A stretch of DNA of 54,738 nucleotides from an uncultured Clostridia bacterium. Its GTDB lineage: Bacteria > Bacillota > Clostridia > UMGS1883. Within the stretch, counting starts at the first letter, position 1. Every line of letters starts with the position of its first letter. Below the pieces are notes generated by a model. The model was not told the DNA's origin and ran no database searches. It worked only from the letters and a program-made list of their open reading frames with translations. The position numbers and the translations under genes are program-made. This document shows, piece after piece, positions 42,299 through 51,356 of this stretch. Location: assembly GCA_934476455.1 (NCBI GenBank), contig CAKSNY010000014.1, positions 1 through 54,738 of the forward strand, in the 5' to 3' direction.

Positions 42299-43712
42299 TG
42301 TACGCTTTTGCTGAATTTCTCCACGAAAAATCGGCTTTCATTGCTCTTTTCACCATAGACTGCCACGCTTTTTTATTATTGTACCAGGTATTCTTTGCAT
42401 AATTAAGTATTCCGAGCATCTCGTGCGCGTTGTAATTGGCAAAGCTGAATCCCGTTCCCGTATTTTCATATTCGTTATACGGCTGCACGCTGTCGCGAAG
42501 ACCGCCCGTTTCACGCACAATCGGAAGCGTGCCGTAACGCATCGAAATCATCTGGCTCAGTCCGCACGGTTCAAACAAAGACGGCATCAAAAATGCATCG
42601 CACGCCGCGTACACGCGGTGGCTCAAACCGTTGTCAAATTTGATAACCGAAGCAAGCGTGCCCTTATACTTCCATTCAAAATGCCTCAGCATATTTTCAT
42701 AAAAGCTTTCGCCCGTTCCCAAAATCACCATCTGAATATCGCCGCGCTCAAAGATATTGTCCATCACGCACTCTATAAGGTCAAGTCCTTTCTGCCCGGT
42801 AAGGCGCGTAACCATTCCAACCAAAAACTTGCCGTCGTTTTGTTCTAATCCAAGTTCTTTCTGAAGGTCAAGTTTGTTTTCTTTTTTTGCGGAAACAAAA
42901 TTTCTCGCGTCGTAACGGTTCGGCACAAATTCGTCTGCCGCAGGGTTCCACGTATCATAATTTATGCCGTTTATAATGCCGCGCACACTTGCGCTTCTCG
43001 CCGACAAAAGTCCGTTTAATCCCTCTCCGAAATAATCTGTCATTATTTCGCACGCATACGTCGGGCTGACAGTGGTTATAAAATCGGCATACACAAGACC
43101 TCCCTTAAGGAAGCTTGCATCCTTGTAAAATTCAAGCTTATCAGCCGTAAAATAGCTGTCGTCAAGCTCGCACACATCTGCAATTGTTTCCTTGTCGTAA
43201 ACGCCGCGAAAACGCAGATTGTGGATTGTCATAACTGTTTTTATGCGGTTGTAACGTTCGTCAAAAGCGTAGTGCGCACGAAGAAGCACCGGTACCATAC
43301 CCGTCTGCCAGTCGTTGCAATGTATAACGTCCGGCCAAAAATCAATTACCTGCAAAAGCGCCAGCACGGCCTTGTCAAAAAACGCAAAGCGTTCAATGTC
43401 AACAGCTATGTCATCATAAACCGTCTGCGAGCCGAAATAAAATTCATTGTCTACAAAATAGTACGTTACATCGCCTATTTTAATTTCAAACACGCCGCAA
43501 TACTGGCTGCGCCATCCCATTTTAATATATATGTTGCTGATATAGCGCATCTCATCCTTGTATTTTTGAGCTATTGCACCGTATTTCGGCAGTATAACGC
43601 GTGCCTCACACCCCTGTGCGCAAAGCTCCGACGGAAGCGCCCCCACAACATCGGCAAGACCGCCCGTTTTTATAAACGGCACACATTCGCTTGTAGCAAA
43701 CAAAACCTTCAT
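42276..43712 (-). CDS. glgA: Glycogen synthase (ADP-glucose type)
   Basis: 478 residues of the GT5 family. KTGGLADVVGALP near the N-terminus binds ADP-glucose, HNLRFRG is in the acceptor side, and PSLFEPCGLSQM carries the C-terminal catalytic Glu. It extends the alpha-1,4 chain of glycogen. Follows glgD by 17 bases in the glgB-C-D-A order. Confidence 0.96.
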   Translation of the reverse strand: MKVLFATSECVPFIKTGGLADVVGALPSELCAQGCEARVILPKYGAIAQKYKDEMRYISNIYIKMGWRSQYCGVFEIKIGDVTYYFVDNEFYFGSQTVYDDIAVDIERFAFFDKAVLALLQVIDFWPDVIHCNDWQTGMVPVLLRAHYAFDERYNRIKTVMTIHNLRFRGVYDKETIADVCELDDSYFTADKLEFYKDASFLKGGLVYADFITTVSPTYACEIMTDYFGEGLNGLLSARSASVRGIINGINYDTWNPAADEFVPNRYDARNFVSAKKENKLDLQKELGLEQNDGKFLVGMVTRLTGQKGLDLIECVMDNIFERGDIQMVILGTGESFYENMLRHFEWKYKGTLASVIKFDNGLSHRVYAACDAFLMPSLFEPCGLSQMISMRYGTLPIVRETGGLRDSVQPYNEYENTGTGFSFANYNAHEMLGILNYAKNTWYNNKKAWQSMVKRAMKADFSWRNSAKAYIEVYKSL

Positions 43713-43729
43713 TCTTATTTATCCTTTCA

Positions 43730-44848
43730 TTAAAGCAAAGTAGTTTTCGGAAGTATAACCGGATAATTCGGCTGACCTATAAGCCGCTTACCTGTTCTTA
43801 AGGTACATTCTTTGTCTATTACAACATTTTCTATATCGCAGTTATTCTCCACAACGCTGTTTTGCATTACTATGCTGTTTCTTACAACAGCGCCGCGCCC
43901 TATATGCACACCGCGGAAAATAATGCTGTTTTCAACGGTTCCGTCAATATTGCACCCGTCCGCGACCAAAGAATCGCTCACAAGTGCGCTTTCTCCGTAC
44001 ATTGTGGGCACCTGGTCTTTTACCTTTGTATAAATTAAATCGTCGCTTTCAAAAAGCTCCTTCTTAACCTCAGGCAAAAGCATCTGCATATTTACGCTGT
44101 AATAGCTGCGCACGGAATCCACCTTGCCGACAAATCCCTTATACTCGTATCCGTATATGTTAAGCCTTTTCAAATTTGTAAACAGGACATCGCGTATAAA
44201 GTCATGGCTGCCGTTTGCATACCCCTCTTCAATAAGCCCGATAAGGCGCATCCTGTCTATAATAAACATTTCCATTCCGGCAAGCGTCGTCTTCGGGCAG
44301 CGTGCGTTATGCTCTATCCCCGTAACCCTGCCGCTTTCGTCCACACTGTAAACCGTGGAACGGCTAAGCTGCTCTGTTCTTTCCTTCTCGTCGTGATAGA
44401 TAACCGTTACGTCCGCTTCGTTTTCTATATGTTTTTTCAGTGCCTCTTCAAAGGTAAAGTTGCACACGATATTTCCGCCGGACAAAAGCACGTACTGCTG
44501 ACGGCTGCGCCGCAAAAATGTAAGAACACCGTAAAGCTGGTCTATATTTCCGGCGCTTAATCCGCCTGCGCCGCCGCGTATATAAGGCGGCAGCATGAAC
44601 AGCCCGTAATGCTTTCTGTTAAGGTCCCACGGTGCACCGCTGCCGAGGTGGTCCATAAGCGAGGAGTAGTTTATCTGCGTTGTAACGCCTATGTTAAATA
44701 TCCCCGAATTAACCATATTGGAAAGTATAAAATCTATCAGCCTGTAACGCCCTCCCACGGGAAGCGCCGAAACAGACCTTTTTTCCGTAAGCTCATTCAA
44801 GCGTATATCGTTTGTATCCGCAAAAATAATTCCCATCATATCCTTCAT
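43730..44848 (-). CDS. glgD: Glucose-1-phosphate adenylyltransferase subunit GlgD
   Basis: 372 residues. Shares the nucleotidyltransferase/left-handed helix layout of GlgC (YRLIDFILSNMVNSGI; GSGAPWDLNRK) but lacks the GGQGSRL nucleotide loop at the N-terminus, where it reads FADTNDIRLNELT. GlgD of Firmicutes is a regulatory partner of GlgC. Four bases after glgC. Confidence 0.93.
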   Translation of the reverse strand: MKDMMGIIFADTNDIRLNELTEKRSVSALPVGGRYRLIDFILSNMVNSGIFNIGVTTQINYSSLMDHLGSGAPWDLNRKHYGLFMLPPYIRGGAGGLSAGNIDQLYGVLTFLRRSRQQYVLLSGGNIVCNFTFEEALKKHIENEADVTVIYHDEKERTEQLSRSTVYSVDESGRVTGIEHNARCPKTTLAGMEMFIIDRMRLIGLIEEGYANGSHDFIRDVLFTNLKRLNIYGYEYKGFVGKVDSVRSYYSVNMQMLLPEVKKELFESDDLIYTKVKDQVPTMYGESALVSDSLVADGCNIDGTVENSIIFRGVHIGRGAVVRNSIVMQNSVVENNCDIENVVIDKECTLRTGKRLIGQPNYPVILPKTTLL

Positions 44849-44852
44849 AAGC

Positions 44853-46076
44853 TTACTCTCCCTCCTTTACAGATGCGGTAACCATTGCTTCCACACCTAT
44901 TTTTGCGCCGTCCGCCACTTTCAGTCCGCCGCCTATAAGCGAAATTCCGCCGCTGCAATATTTGCTTTTATATTTTCCCACATCTGTGTTTTTATCGCCT
45001 ATCAAACAATTTTTCCCGATAACCGTTTCTTCTCCGACTATCGTTTTTGACACCACGGTGTTTTCACCTATAACGCTGCCGGGAAATACTATAGAATCCT
45101 GAACAACAGCACCCTTTTCCACCGTTACGCCTTCAAACAAAATGCTTCGCCTTACCGTACCGTACACATTACAGCCCTCGGTAACGCAGCTGTTCGTTAT
45201 AACCGAGCCTTTTGCCGCAAAATGAGGCGGCTTTACGGGATTTCGCGAGAAGATGCGCCATTCCTTATCGTTAAGGTCAAACACGGGCGGCTGCGCGATA
45301 AGATCCATATTTGCCTCCCAAAGGCTTTGCACCGTTCCCACGTCCTTCCAGTATCCGTCAAAGCTGTAAGCGTACATCCTTTCCTTGTTTGAAAGCATTG
45401 CGGGAATTATGTTCTTTCCGAAATCATTCGAGCTTTTCGGGTCTTTCTCGTCTTTTTTAAGATACCGCTTCAAAACCTCCCACGTAAACACATACACACC
45501 CATAGATGCAAGGTTACTCTTGGGCTGAGCGGGCTTTTCCGCAAATTCGGTTATCTTCCCGTCCTCTTGTGCGGTCATAATTCCGAACCGGCTTGCCTCC
45601 TCCCACGGAACTTCTATTACGGCAATTGTTGTATCCGCATTTCTTCCCTTGTGGAATTTAAGCATTTTTGAATAGTCCATCTTGTAGATATGGTCGCCGG
45701 ACAGCACCACAACATATTCCGGATTGAATTTGTCCACAAATTCAATATTTTGGAAAATTGCGTTTGCCGTTCCTTTGTACCATTCGCCCTTTTCTGCACT
45801 CTGGTACGGCGGCAGCACGTACACGCCGCCGGAATTTCTGTTAAGATCCCACGGGTTTCCGCTGCCTATATAGGTATTAAGCTCAAGCGGCTGATATTGC
45901 GTCAGTACGCCTACCGTATCAATACCCGAATGCAGACAGTTGCTGAGGGTAAAATCAATTATTCTGTACTTTCCCCCGAACGGAACGGCAGGCTTTGCAA
46001 CATGCTTTGTCAAAACGCCGAGCCGGCTGCCTTGCCCCCCCGCAAGAATCATCGCTACACATTCGGTAGATTTCAT
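44853..46076 (-). CDS. glgC: Glucose-1-phosphate adenylyltransferase, catalytic
   Basis: 407 residues. Nucleotide loop LAGGQGSRLGVLT, YRIIDFTLSNCLHSGI, GDHIYKMDY (catalytic Asp) and FAEKPAQPK, then left-handed helix repeats. It makes ADP-glucose, the committed step of glycogen synthesis. Its ATG overlaps the glgB stop by four bases. Confidence 0.96.
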   Translation of the reverse strand: MKSTECVAMILAGGQGSRLGVLTKHVAKPAVPFGGKYRIIDFTLSNCLHSGIDTVGVLTQYQPLELNTYIGSGNPWDLNRNSGGVYVLPPYQSAEKGEWYKGTANAIFQNIEFVDKFNPEYVVVLSGDHIYKMDYSKMLKFHKGRNADTTIAVIEVPWEEASRFGIMTAQEDGKITEFAEKPAQPKSNLASMGVYVFTWEVLKRYLKKDEKDPKSSNDFGKNIIPAMLSNKERMYAYSFDGYWKDVGTVQSLWEANMDLIAQPPVFDLNDKEWRIFSRNPVKPPHFAAKGSVITNSCVTEGCNVYGTVRRSILFEGVTVEKGAVVQDSIVFPGSVIGENTVVSKTIVGEETVIGKNCLIGDKNTDVGKYKSKYCSGGISLIGGGLKVADGAKIGVEAMVTASVKEGE

Positions 46077-48019
46077 TTTGTGTTTCCCCCCGTTATACTA
46101 TTTTTGTTTGTTCTTTTGATATATGAAGCGCTCATAGGCGCAACATCAACGCATATAGAATACGGCATAAGATTCATCGCTCTTTTTTTAGCCTGTACGC
46201 TTATCGGTGTGTGTCCTTTTCCGCCGAATTCCTTACAGTCTGTGGTAAACACCTCGGTATAATTTCCGCGGCGCGGCACACCCAAAATATAACCGCGGTA
46301 TTCTACGGGTGTAAAATTGCAGATTACTATTATTTCATCGTTTGCTTTTTTGCCGCGCCTTACAAACGATATTACAGAACGCTCCCTGTCATCGGCGTTT
46401 ATCCATTCAAAGCCGTCCCAGCTGTCCTCAATTTCCCAAAAGGGCTTTGTCTTTGTGTAAAATTTATTAAGCGCCGCCACAAAGCTTTTAAACTTCCTGT
46501 GCTTTTCAAAATCAAGCATTTTCCATTCAAGCTGCTCGTAATAGCGCCACTCTATAAACTGTGCAAACTCGCACCCCATAAACAAAAGCTTTTTGCCGGG
46601 GTGTGCCATCTTGTACATAAAAAACGTTCTCAGCGAGTCAAACTTTTGGTCATACAGCCCCGACATCTTCTGAACGAGAGAGCATTTGCCGTGAACAACC
46701 TCGTCGTGCGATATAGGCAAAATATAATTTTCGGAAAACGCGTACATCATCGAAAAGGTTAAAAGGTTGTGGTTGTCCTTTCTGAAATACGGATCCATAC
46801 TCATATACTTTAATATGTCGTTCATCCAGCCCATATTCCACTTATAATTAAAGCCCAGCCCCCCGTCCGAAACCGGGTGCGTAACAAGCGGCCACGCGGT
46901 AGACTCCTCCGCTATCATAAGTATATTCGGGAACTTTTCAAATATTGCAAGATTCAGCTTTTTTAAAAATTCTATTGCTTCAAGATTTTCATGCCCGCCG
47001 TATTTGTTCGGCAGCCACTGTGTGCGCCCGTAGTCAAGATACAGCATACTTGAAACGGCGTCTACCCTTATCCCGTCTATATGGTACATCTGCGCCCAGA
47101 AAACCGCGCTTGACACCAGAAACGACACAACCTCGCCCCTGCCGTAGTCAAACACGTACGTTCCCCATTCCTTATGCTCGCCTTTTCTTGGGTCGGGATA
47201 CTCATATATCGGCGTAGTGTCAAAGCGGGCAAGCCCGTGTGCGTCCCGCGGGAAGTGTGCGGGTACCCAGTCCATAATAACGCCTATTTTGGCTTCATGG
47301 CATTTGTTTACAAAATACATAAAATCTTCCGGCGTACCGTAACGGCTTGTCACCGCAAAATAACCTGTTACCTGGTACCCCCAGCTTCCGTCGTACGGAT
47401 ATTCCGTAACAGGCATAAGCTCTACATGCGTATACCCCATTTCCGTAAGATATTCCGTAAGCTCATCTGCCGTTTCCCTAAACGTGTAAAAGCTTCCGTC
47501 GGGATGTGTGCGCCAACTGCCGAGGTGCATTTCATATATAAGCATCGGTCTGTCGTACGGCGGTGTTTTTTCCCTCGCTGCCATCCATTTTTTATCTGTC
47601 CATTTAAAGCCCGATAAATCACACGTTACCGATGCCGTTTCCGGGCGAAGCTGCGCACGCCTTGCGTAGGGGTCTGCCTTATAAACCTCTTCACCGTTTT
47701 TTCCGGTTATAAAAAATTTATAGTTTTGGTTTTCACCCACGCCCTTTATAAAGCAGTGCCACACGCCCGAGCTTCCCTGCGGGTGCATCGGATGTGCGGC
47801 AGTATTCCACGAATTGAAATCTCCCGTTACGCTTACGCTCTTTGCATTCGGTGCCCACACTGAAAAGCTGTAGCCCTTTTCACCGTATATTTCCGCCGGG
47901 ACAGCGCCCAAAAAATCATAACACGAGTAATTTATACCTTTGTTAAAATCGGAAAGCTGTTTTTCACTTATAAAAGGATTAACCCTTTTTTGCTTATTTC
48001 CACCCCGTTTGCCTGCCAT
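46073..48019 (-). CDS. glgB: 1,4-alpha-glucan branching enzyme
   Basis: 648 residues: CBM48 (about 30-125), then a GH13 barrel with nucleophile in DGIRVDAVSSML, acid/base in AEESTAWP, and SHDEVVHGK. Introduces alpha-1,6 branches in glycogen. A basic N-terminus (AGKRGGNKQKR) precedes the CBM48. Ribosome site GAGGTGG. First gene of the glg operon behind the promoter at 48059. Confidence 0.96.
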   Translation of the reverse strand: MAGKRGGNKQKRVNPFISEKQLSDFNKGINYSCYDFLGAVPAEIYGEKGYSFSVWAPNAKSVSVTGDFNSWNTAAHPMHPQGSSGVWHCFIKGVGENQNYKFFITGKNGEEVYKADPYARRAQLRPETASVTCDLSGFKWTDKKWMAAREKTPPYDRPMLIYEMHLGSWRTHPDGSFYTFRETADELTEYLTEMGYTHVELMPVTEYPYDGSWGYQVTGYFAVTSRYGTPEDFMYFVNKCHEAKIGVIMDWVPAHFPRDAHGLARFDTTPIYEYPDPRKGEHKEWGTYVFDYGRGEVVSFLVSSAVFWAQMYHIDGIRVDAVSSMLYLDYGRTQWLPNKYGGHENLEAIEFLKKLNLAIFEKFPNILMIAEESTAWPLVTHPVSDGGLGFNYKWNMGWMNDILKYMSMDPYFRKDNHNLLTFSMMYAFSENYILPISHDEVVHGKCSLVQKMSGLYDQKFDSLRTFFMYKMAHPGKKLLFMGCEFAQFIEWRYYEQLEWKMLDFEKHRKFKSFVAALNKFYTKTKPFWEIEDSWDGFEWINADDRERSVISFVRRGKKANDEIIVICNFTPVEYRGYILGVPRRGNYTEVFTTDCKEFGGKGHTPISVQAKKRAMNLMPYSICVDVAPMSASYIKRTNKNSITGGNTK

Positions 48020-48058
48020 ATGCCACCTCTTCTGTCTGTTTATATTCTTCCTATATAT

Positions 48059-48087
48059 ATTTTAGCAAAAAAAACGCTTTCAGTCAA
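48059..48087 (-). promoter_or_regulatory. Promoter of the glgBCDA operon
   Basis: TTGACT (48082-48087) and TAAAAT (48059-48064) with 17-base spacing on the minus strand; the spacer holds a run of eight T. About 40 bases upstream of the glgB start. Confidence 0.8.
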
Positions 48088-48170
48088 ATATTTTATGGAA
48101 AAATTGCACAGTTTTTTTGATTTTTTTAGCCGTTTTTCAGTCGATTTTGTCATATTATTTGTCTAATGAG

Positions 48171-48210
48171 AAAAAAGAGGCGCAGCAAGTGTTTTTCCTG
48201 CCGCAGCCTC
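48171..48210 (-). terminator. Terminator of the fba-rex operon
   Basis: On the minus strand GAGGCTGCGGCA pairs imperfectly with TGCTGCGCCTC, followed by TTTTTT. It separates the fba-rex unit from the glg promoter. Confidence 0.7.
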
Positions 48211-48264
48211 ATTTTGTCAGTTGTCTTTTTTCTTTTCCATATTCATTTTTCTGCGCAGATGATT

Positions 48265-48864
48265 TTAAAAAAGCGCAAGCGACGATGCCATATTTTCATT
48301 CTGCACCAGAATACCCTCCGGCACCTTAAGATGTGTGGGGGCAAAATTCCAAATTCCCTTTACACCGTTCTCAACCAACAGGTTGCACACCTCCTGCGCT
48401 GCGTGTGCGGGCACCGTTATAATGCCCATTTTTATCTTCTGTGCCTTGCATATATCACCAAGGCGCGCCAGAGGAAATATGCGCACGTTATCGATAACCT
48501 CTTTTCTGCTGTCAAATGCTGCCGCTATCTTTATTCCGTAATTTTCAAATCCGCCGTAGCTCATAAGCGCCATACCGAGGTTACCCGCACCTATAATAAC
48601 GGCGTCGGTCGAGCTTCCGTAGCCGAGATAATCCGATATGCCCGCAATAAGGTCGTCAACCGCAAAGCCCTTTTTCGGAATCCCGCGGCTTATGCACACA
48701 GCGGCAAGGTCTTTTCTTACCTGAACGTCGTTAAGGTCAAGCGCCTTTGCCACCGCAGCAGAGGAAATATAGCAGTTTTCCGTGCTGTCAAGCGTTTTAA
48801 GATACGTCATATAAACCGGCAGCCTTTTAAGCGCCTGTTTTGAAAGCTTTTTAAAATTTTCCAT
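48265..48864 (-). CDS. rex: Redox-sensing transcriptional repressor Rex (second copy)
   Basis: 199 residues with RLPVYMTYLKTLD, LNDVQVRKDLAAV and the NAD-binding VIIGAGNLGMAL, the same domain order as the Rex at 10107. The recognition helix region and NAD loop are similar but not identical (LNDVQVRKDLAAV versus LGDVQVRKDLCAV), so operator sets may overlap. It follows fba by 20 bases, likely in one operon, upstream of glycogen genes. Only a weak ribosome site (GGATCGG) is seen. Confidence 0.92.
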   Translation of the reverse strand: MENFKKLSKQALKRLPVYMTYLKTLDSTENCYISSAAVAKALDLNDVQVRKDLAAVCISRGIPKKGFAVDDLIAGISDYLGYGSSTDAVIIGAGNLGMALMSYGGFENYGIKIAAAFDSRKEVIDNVRIFPLARLGDICKAQKIKMGIITVPAHAAQEVCNLLVENGVKGIWNFAPTHLKVPEGILVQNENMASSLALF

Positions 48865-48884
48865 TTTTCCGATCCGTTTTTCTT

Positions 48885-49748
48885 TTATGCCTTATTTACG
48901 CAGCCGAAAAGTTCCATCTTTTCCTTGACGGTTTCTTTAATTGCTTCGGCGCCCGGCGCCAAAAGCTTTCTCGGGTCAAAGCCCTTACCCTCAAGGTCTT
49001 TTCCTGCCTCTATATACTTTCTTGTTGCCGCTGCAAAAGCAAGCTGGCATTCCGTATTAACGTTTATTTTTGCAACGCCCAGACCGATTGCTTTCTTTAT
49101 CATATCGGCGGGGATACCCGTTCCGCCGTGAAGCACAAGGGGCATATCGCCTGTTTCTTTTTTGATTTCTTCAAGTGCGCCGAAATCAAGCCCGCGCCAG
49201 TTTGCAGGATATTTTCCGTGGATATTTCCTATACCTGCCGCAAGCATTGTTACACCCAAAGACGCTATTGCCTTGCACTCCTTCGGGTCTGCTATATCGC
49301 CGCTTCCGACTACGCCGTCTTCCTCTCCGCCGATTGCGCCGACCTCTGCCTCAAGGCTGAGCCCCTTTTCCCTGCAAACAGCCACAAGCTCTTTTGTCTT
49401 TTCTACGTTTTCTTCAATCGGATAATGTGACCCGTCAAACATAACAGACGAAAAGCCCGCTTCAATGCACTTATACGCACCCTCGTAGCTGCCGTGGTCA
49501 AGATGAAGAGCAACCGGTACTGTTATTCCGAGATATTCTATCATACCGTTTACCATTCCGACAATTGTCTTATAGCCTGCCATATACTTGCCTGCACCCT
49601 CACTCACGCCCAAAATTACCGGTGCGTTAAGCTCCTGTGCAGTAAGCAATATAGACTTTGTCCATTCGAGGTTATTTATGTTAAACTGCCCTACCGCATA
49701 ATGCCCCTCGCGTGCCTTATTAAGCATATCCTTTGCCGATACCAACAT
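48885..49748 (-). CDS. fba: Class II fructose-bisphosphate aldolase
   Basis: 287 residues. Zinc ligands are in LHLDHGS, GKYPANW-like NIHGKYP and LHGGTG; catalytic Asp is Asp in LDHGS; phosphate-binding VAKINVNTE follows. Cleaves fructose 1,6-bisphosphate into DHAP and glyceraldehyde 3-phosphate, and so also consumes DHAP produced by the deoxy-sugar aldolase in gluconeogenic flux towards glycogen. Ribosome site GGGAGGAAT. In operon with rex. Confidence 0.95.
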   Translation of the reverse strand: MLVSAKDMLNKAREGHYAVGQFNINNLEWTKSILLTAQELNAPVILGVSEGAGKYMAGYKTIVGMVNGMIEYLGITVPVALHLDHGSYEGAYKCIEAGFSSVMFDGSHYPIEENVEKTKELVAVCREKGLSLEAEVGAIGGEEDGVVGSGDIADPKECKAIASLGVTMLAAGIGNIHGKYPANWRGLDFGALEEIKKETGDMPLVLHGGTGIPADMIKKAIGLGVAKINVNTECQLAFAAATRKYIEAGKDLEGKGFDPRKLLAPGAEAIKETVKEKMELFGCVNKA

Positions 49749-49807
49749 TTAAAAATTCCTCCCTGTATTTTTGCCGCAAACAAAAGAGCGGCTTTATAAC
49801 TAATGCT

Positions 49808-49836
49808 ATTATCGCATAAATTTAAAAATAAATCAA
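49808..49836 (-). promoter_or_regulatory. Promoter for fba-rex
   Basis: TTGATT (49831-49836) and GATAAT (49808-49813) separated by 17 bases on the minus strand, in the divergent region with spoIIP. Confidence 0.7.
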
Positions 49837-49864
49837 TATATTTAAAACAAAAGAGGTGATTTTT

Positions 49865-50914
49865 TTGAGAAAAGCGCCCGTTATTTTTTTTCACACAGGA
49901 AAAAAGCCTTTTCTTTTTTGTTTTTTTGCTTATCTTGCACTGATTGCGGCAATATCCGCACTGTGTTTAAATATGCCCGCGGCAAAGCGCATTTTCTTTG
50001 ACGAAGAGTTTATGCGCGGCGCATTTCCGATTGTTTGCGGCGTTTCGCCTTACGGGGCTTTTCCGCTTGCAGCCGAAAAGCACGCCGATAATACGCCGCG
50101 CGAGGCGTCCTCCGGACAAAAAAATTATAAAAAAGAAAAAGGGCCCGGTCTCTCCTTACAAAAGACAAGCACCCGCATATCCCCGCCCTCCTCCGGCGTT
50201 TCTTTAAACAACGCCTCCGGGCTTAACATTTCCCGCGCAGACTATACAAAAAGCGCCGCATTTTCATTAAAAGACTGTTCGGTTTTAATTATCCACACCC
50301 ACGCCACCGAAAGCTATACGCCCTCAAAAGCGTATCCGTATACCCCCACAGACACCGACCGCACCACCGATAACAATTTTAATATGGTGCGCGTCGGTGA
50401 CGAGGTTGAAAAAGTGCTTAAGGAAAACGGTATTAACGTCTACCACGATACAAGCCAAAACGATTATCCCAGCTACAACAAAAGCTATCAAAAAAGCTGC
50501 ACTGCTGCGCAAAGCTATATAAAAAAAGACCCGTCAATCAAAATAATTCTTGATATCCACCGCGATGCAGCCCAGGATAAAAACGGCAATAAAATTGCCT
50601 GCGTCAGCGAAATCGAAGGAAAACGCGCGGCGTCCGTAATGCTTGTTGTCGGAAGCAATGCAAGCGGGCTTGAGCATGATCTGTGGCGCGGCAATCTGTC
50701 TTTTGCATATGCCCTGCAGGCTCATACCTCGGCGCTTTATCCGGGTCTTTTCCGCCCGATAAATTTAAGGAGCCAGCGCTTTAATCAGCATCTGGCTCCC
50801 GCTGCCGTCATTGTCGAAATAGGTACTAACGGCAATACCCTCGACGAGGCGCTTTTGGGGGCGCGCCTTTTTAGCGAGGGGCTGTGTTCATTTATAAATC
50901 AGTCCGCATCGTGA
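49865..50914 (+). CDS. spoIIP: Stage II sporulation protein P
   Basis: About 349 residues. An N-terminal membrane helix (LFCFFAYLALIAAISALCL, about 18-36) anchors it; the amidase/endopeptidase domain from about 135 has IIHTHATESYTP, NMVRVGDEVEKVL, ILDIHRDA and VIVEIGTNGNT, with the zinc ligands in HTHATE and IHRD. It degrades septal peptidoglycan during engulfment together with SpoIID and SpoIIM. Start TTG at 49865 behind GAGGTGAT. Its last 16 bases overlap the convergent nifU gene. Confidence 0.93.
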   Translation: MRKAPVIFFHTGKKPFLFCFFAYLALIAAISALCLNMPAAKRIFFDEEFMRGAFPIVCGVSPYGAFPLAAEKHADNTPREASSGQKNYKKEKGPGLSLQKTSTRISPPSSGVSLNNASGLNISRADYTKSAAFSLKDCSVLIIHTHATESYTPSKAYPYTPTDTDRTTDNNFNMVRVGDEVEKVLKENGINVYHDTSQNDYPSYNKSYQKSCTAAQSYIKKDPSIKIILDIHRDAAQDKNGNKIACVSEIEGKRAASVMLVVGSNASGLEHDLWRGNLSFAYALQAHTSALYPGLFRPINLRSQRFNQHLAPAAVIVEIGTNGNTLDEALLGARLFSEGLCSFINQSAS

Positions 50915-51351
50915 TTGTGGTCATGGTCGTGGTCACCGCCGCAGCAGCCGCAGCTGCCGCCGGCACAGTCTACCCTTTTACCACTGCCCGTATTTTCGTA
51001 ATAGTTATTTATAGCGGCTTTAATCGCATCCTCCGCCAACACACTGCAATGAATTTTTACCGGCGGAAGCCCCTCGAGAGCCTCCACAACAGCCTTATTT
51101 GTAAGCTTAAGGGCTTCCTCTACCTTTTTGCCCTTTACAAGCTCGGTCGCCATCGAGCTTGTTGCAACAGCTGCACCGCATCCGAACGTTTTAAACTTTA
51201 CGTCCTTTATGATGTCGTCCTCTATTTTCATATATATCTTCATTATATCTCCGCACTTTGCATTTCCCACCGTTCCTACGGCGTTCGCATCGGGGATTTC
51301 ACCCACGTTGCGCGGATTTGTAAAATGATCCATCACTTTTTCACTGTACAT
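50899..51351 (-). CDS. nifU: Iron-sulfur cluster scaffold protein NifU/IscU with metal-binding tail
   Basis: 150 residues. The three cluster-ligating Cys are in NAKCGD, TFGCGAA and IHCSVL. After about residue 128 there is a Cys/His/Asp tail (GGSCGCCGGDHDHDHNHDAD) not part of the IscU fold, likely to bind metal ions. It pairs with the cysteine desulfurase encoded five bases upstream. The tail-coding end overlaps the 3-prime end of spoIIP on the opposite strand by 16 bases. Confidence 0.94.
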   Translation of the reverse strand: MYSEKVMDHFTNPRNVGEIPDANAVGTVGNAKCGDIMKIYMKIEDDIIKDVKFKTFGCGAAVATSSMATELVKGKKVEEALKLTNKAVVEALEGLPPVKIHCSVLAEDAIKAAINNYYENTGSGKRVDCAGGSCGCCGGDHDHDHNHDAD

Positions 51352-51356
51352 ATCGT

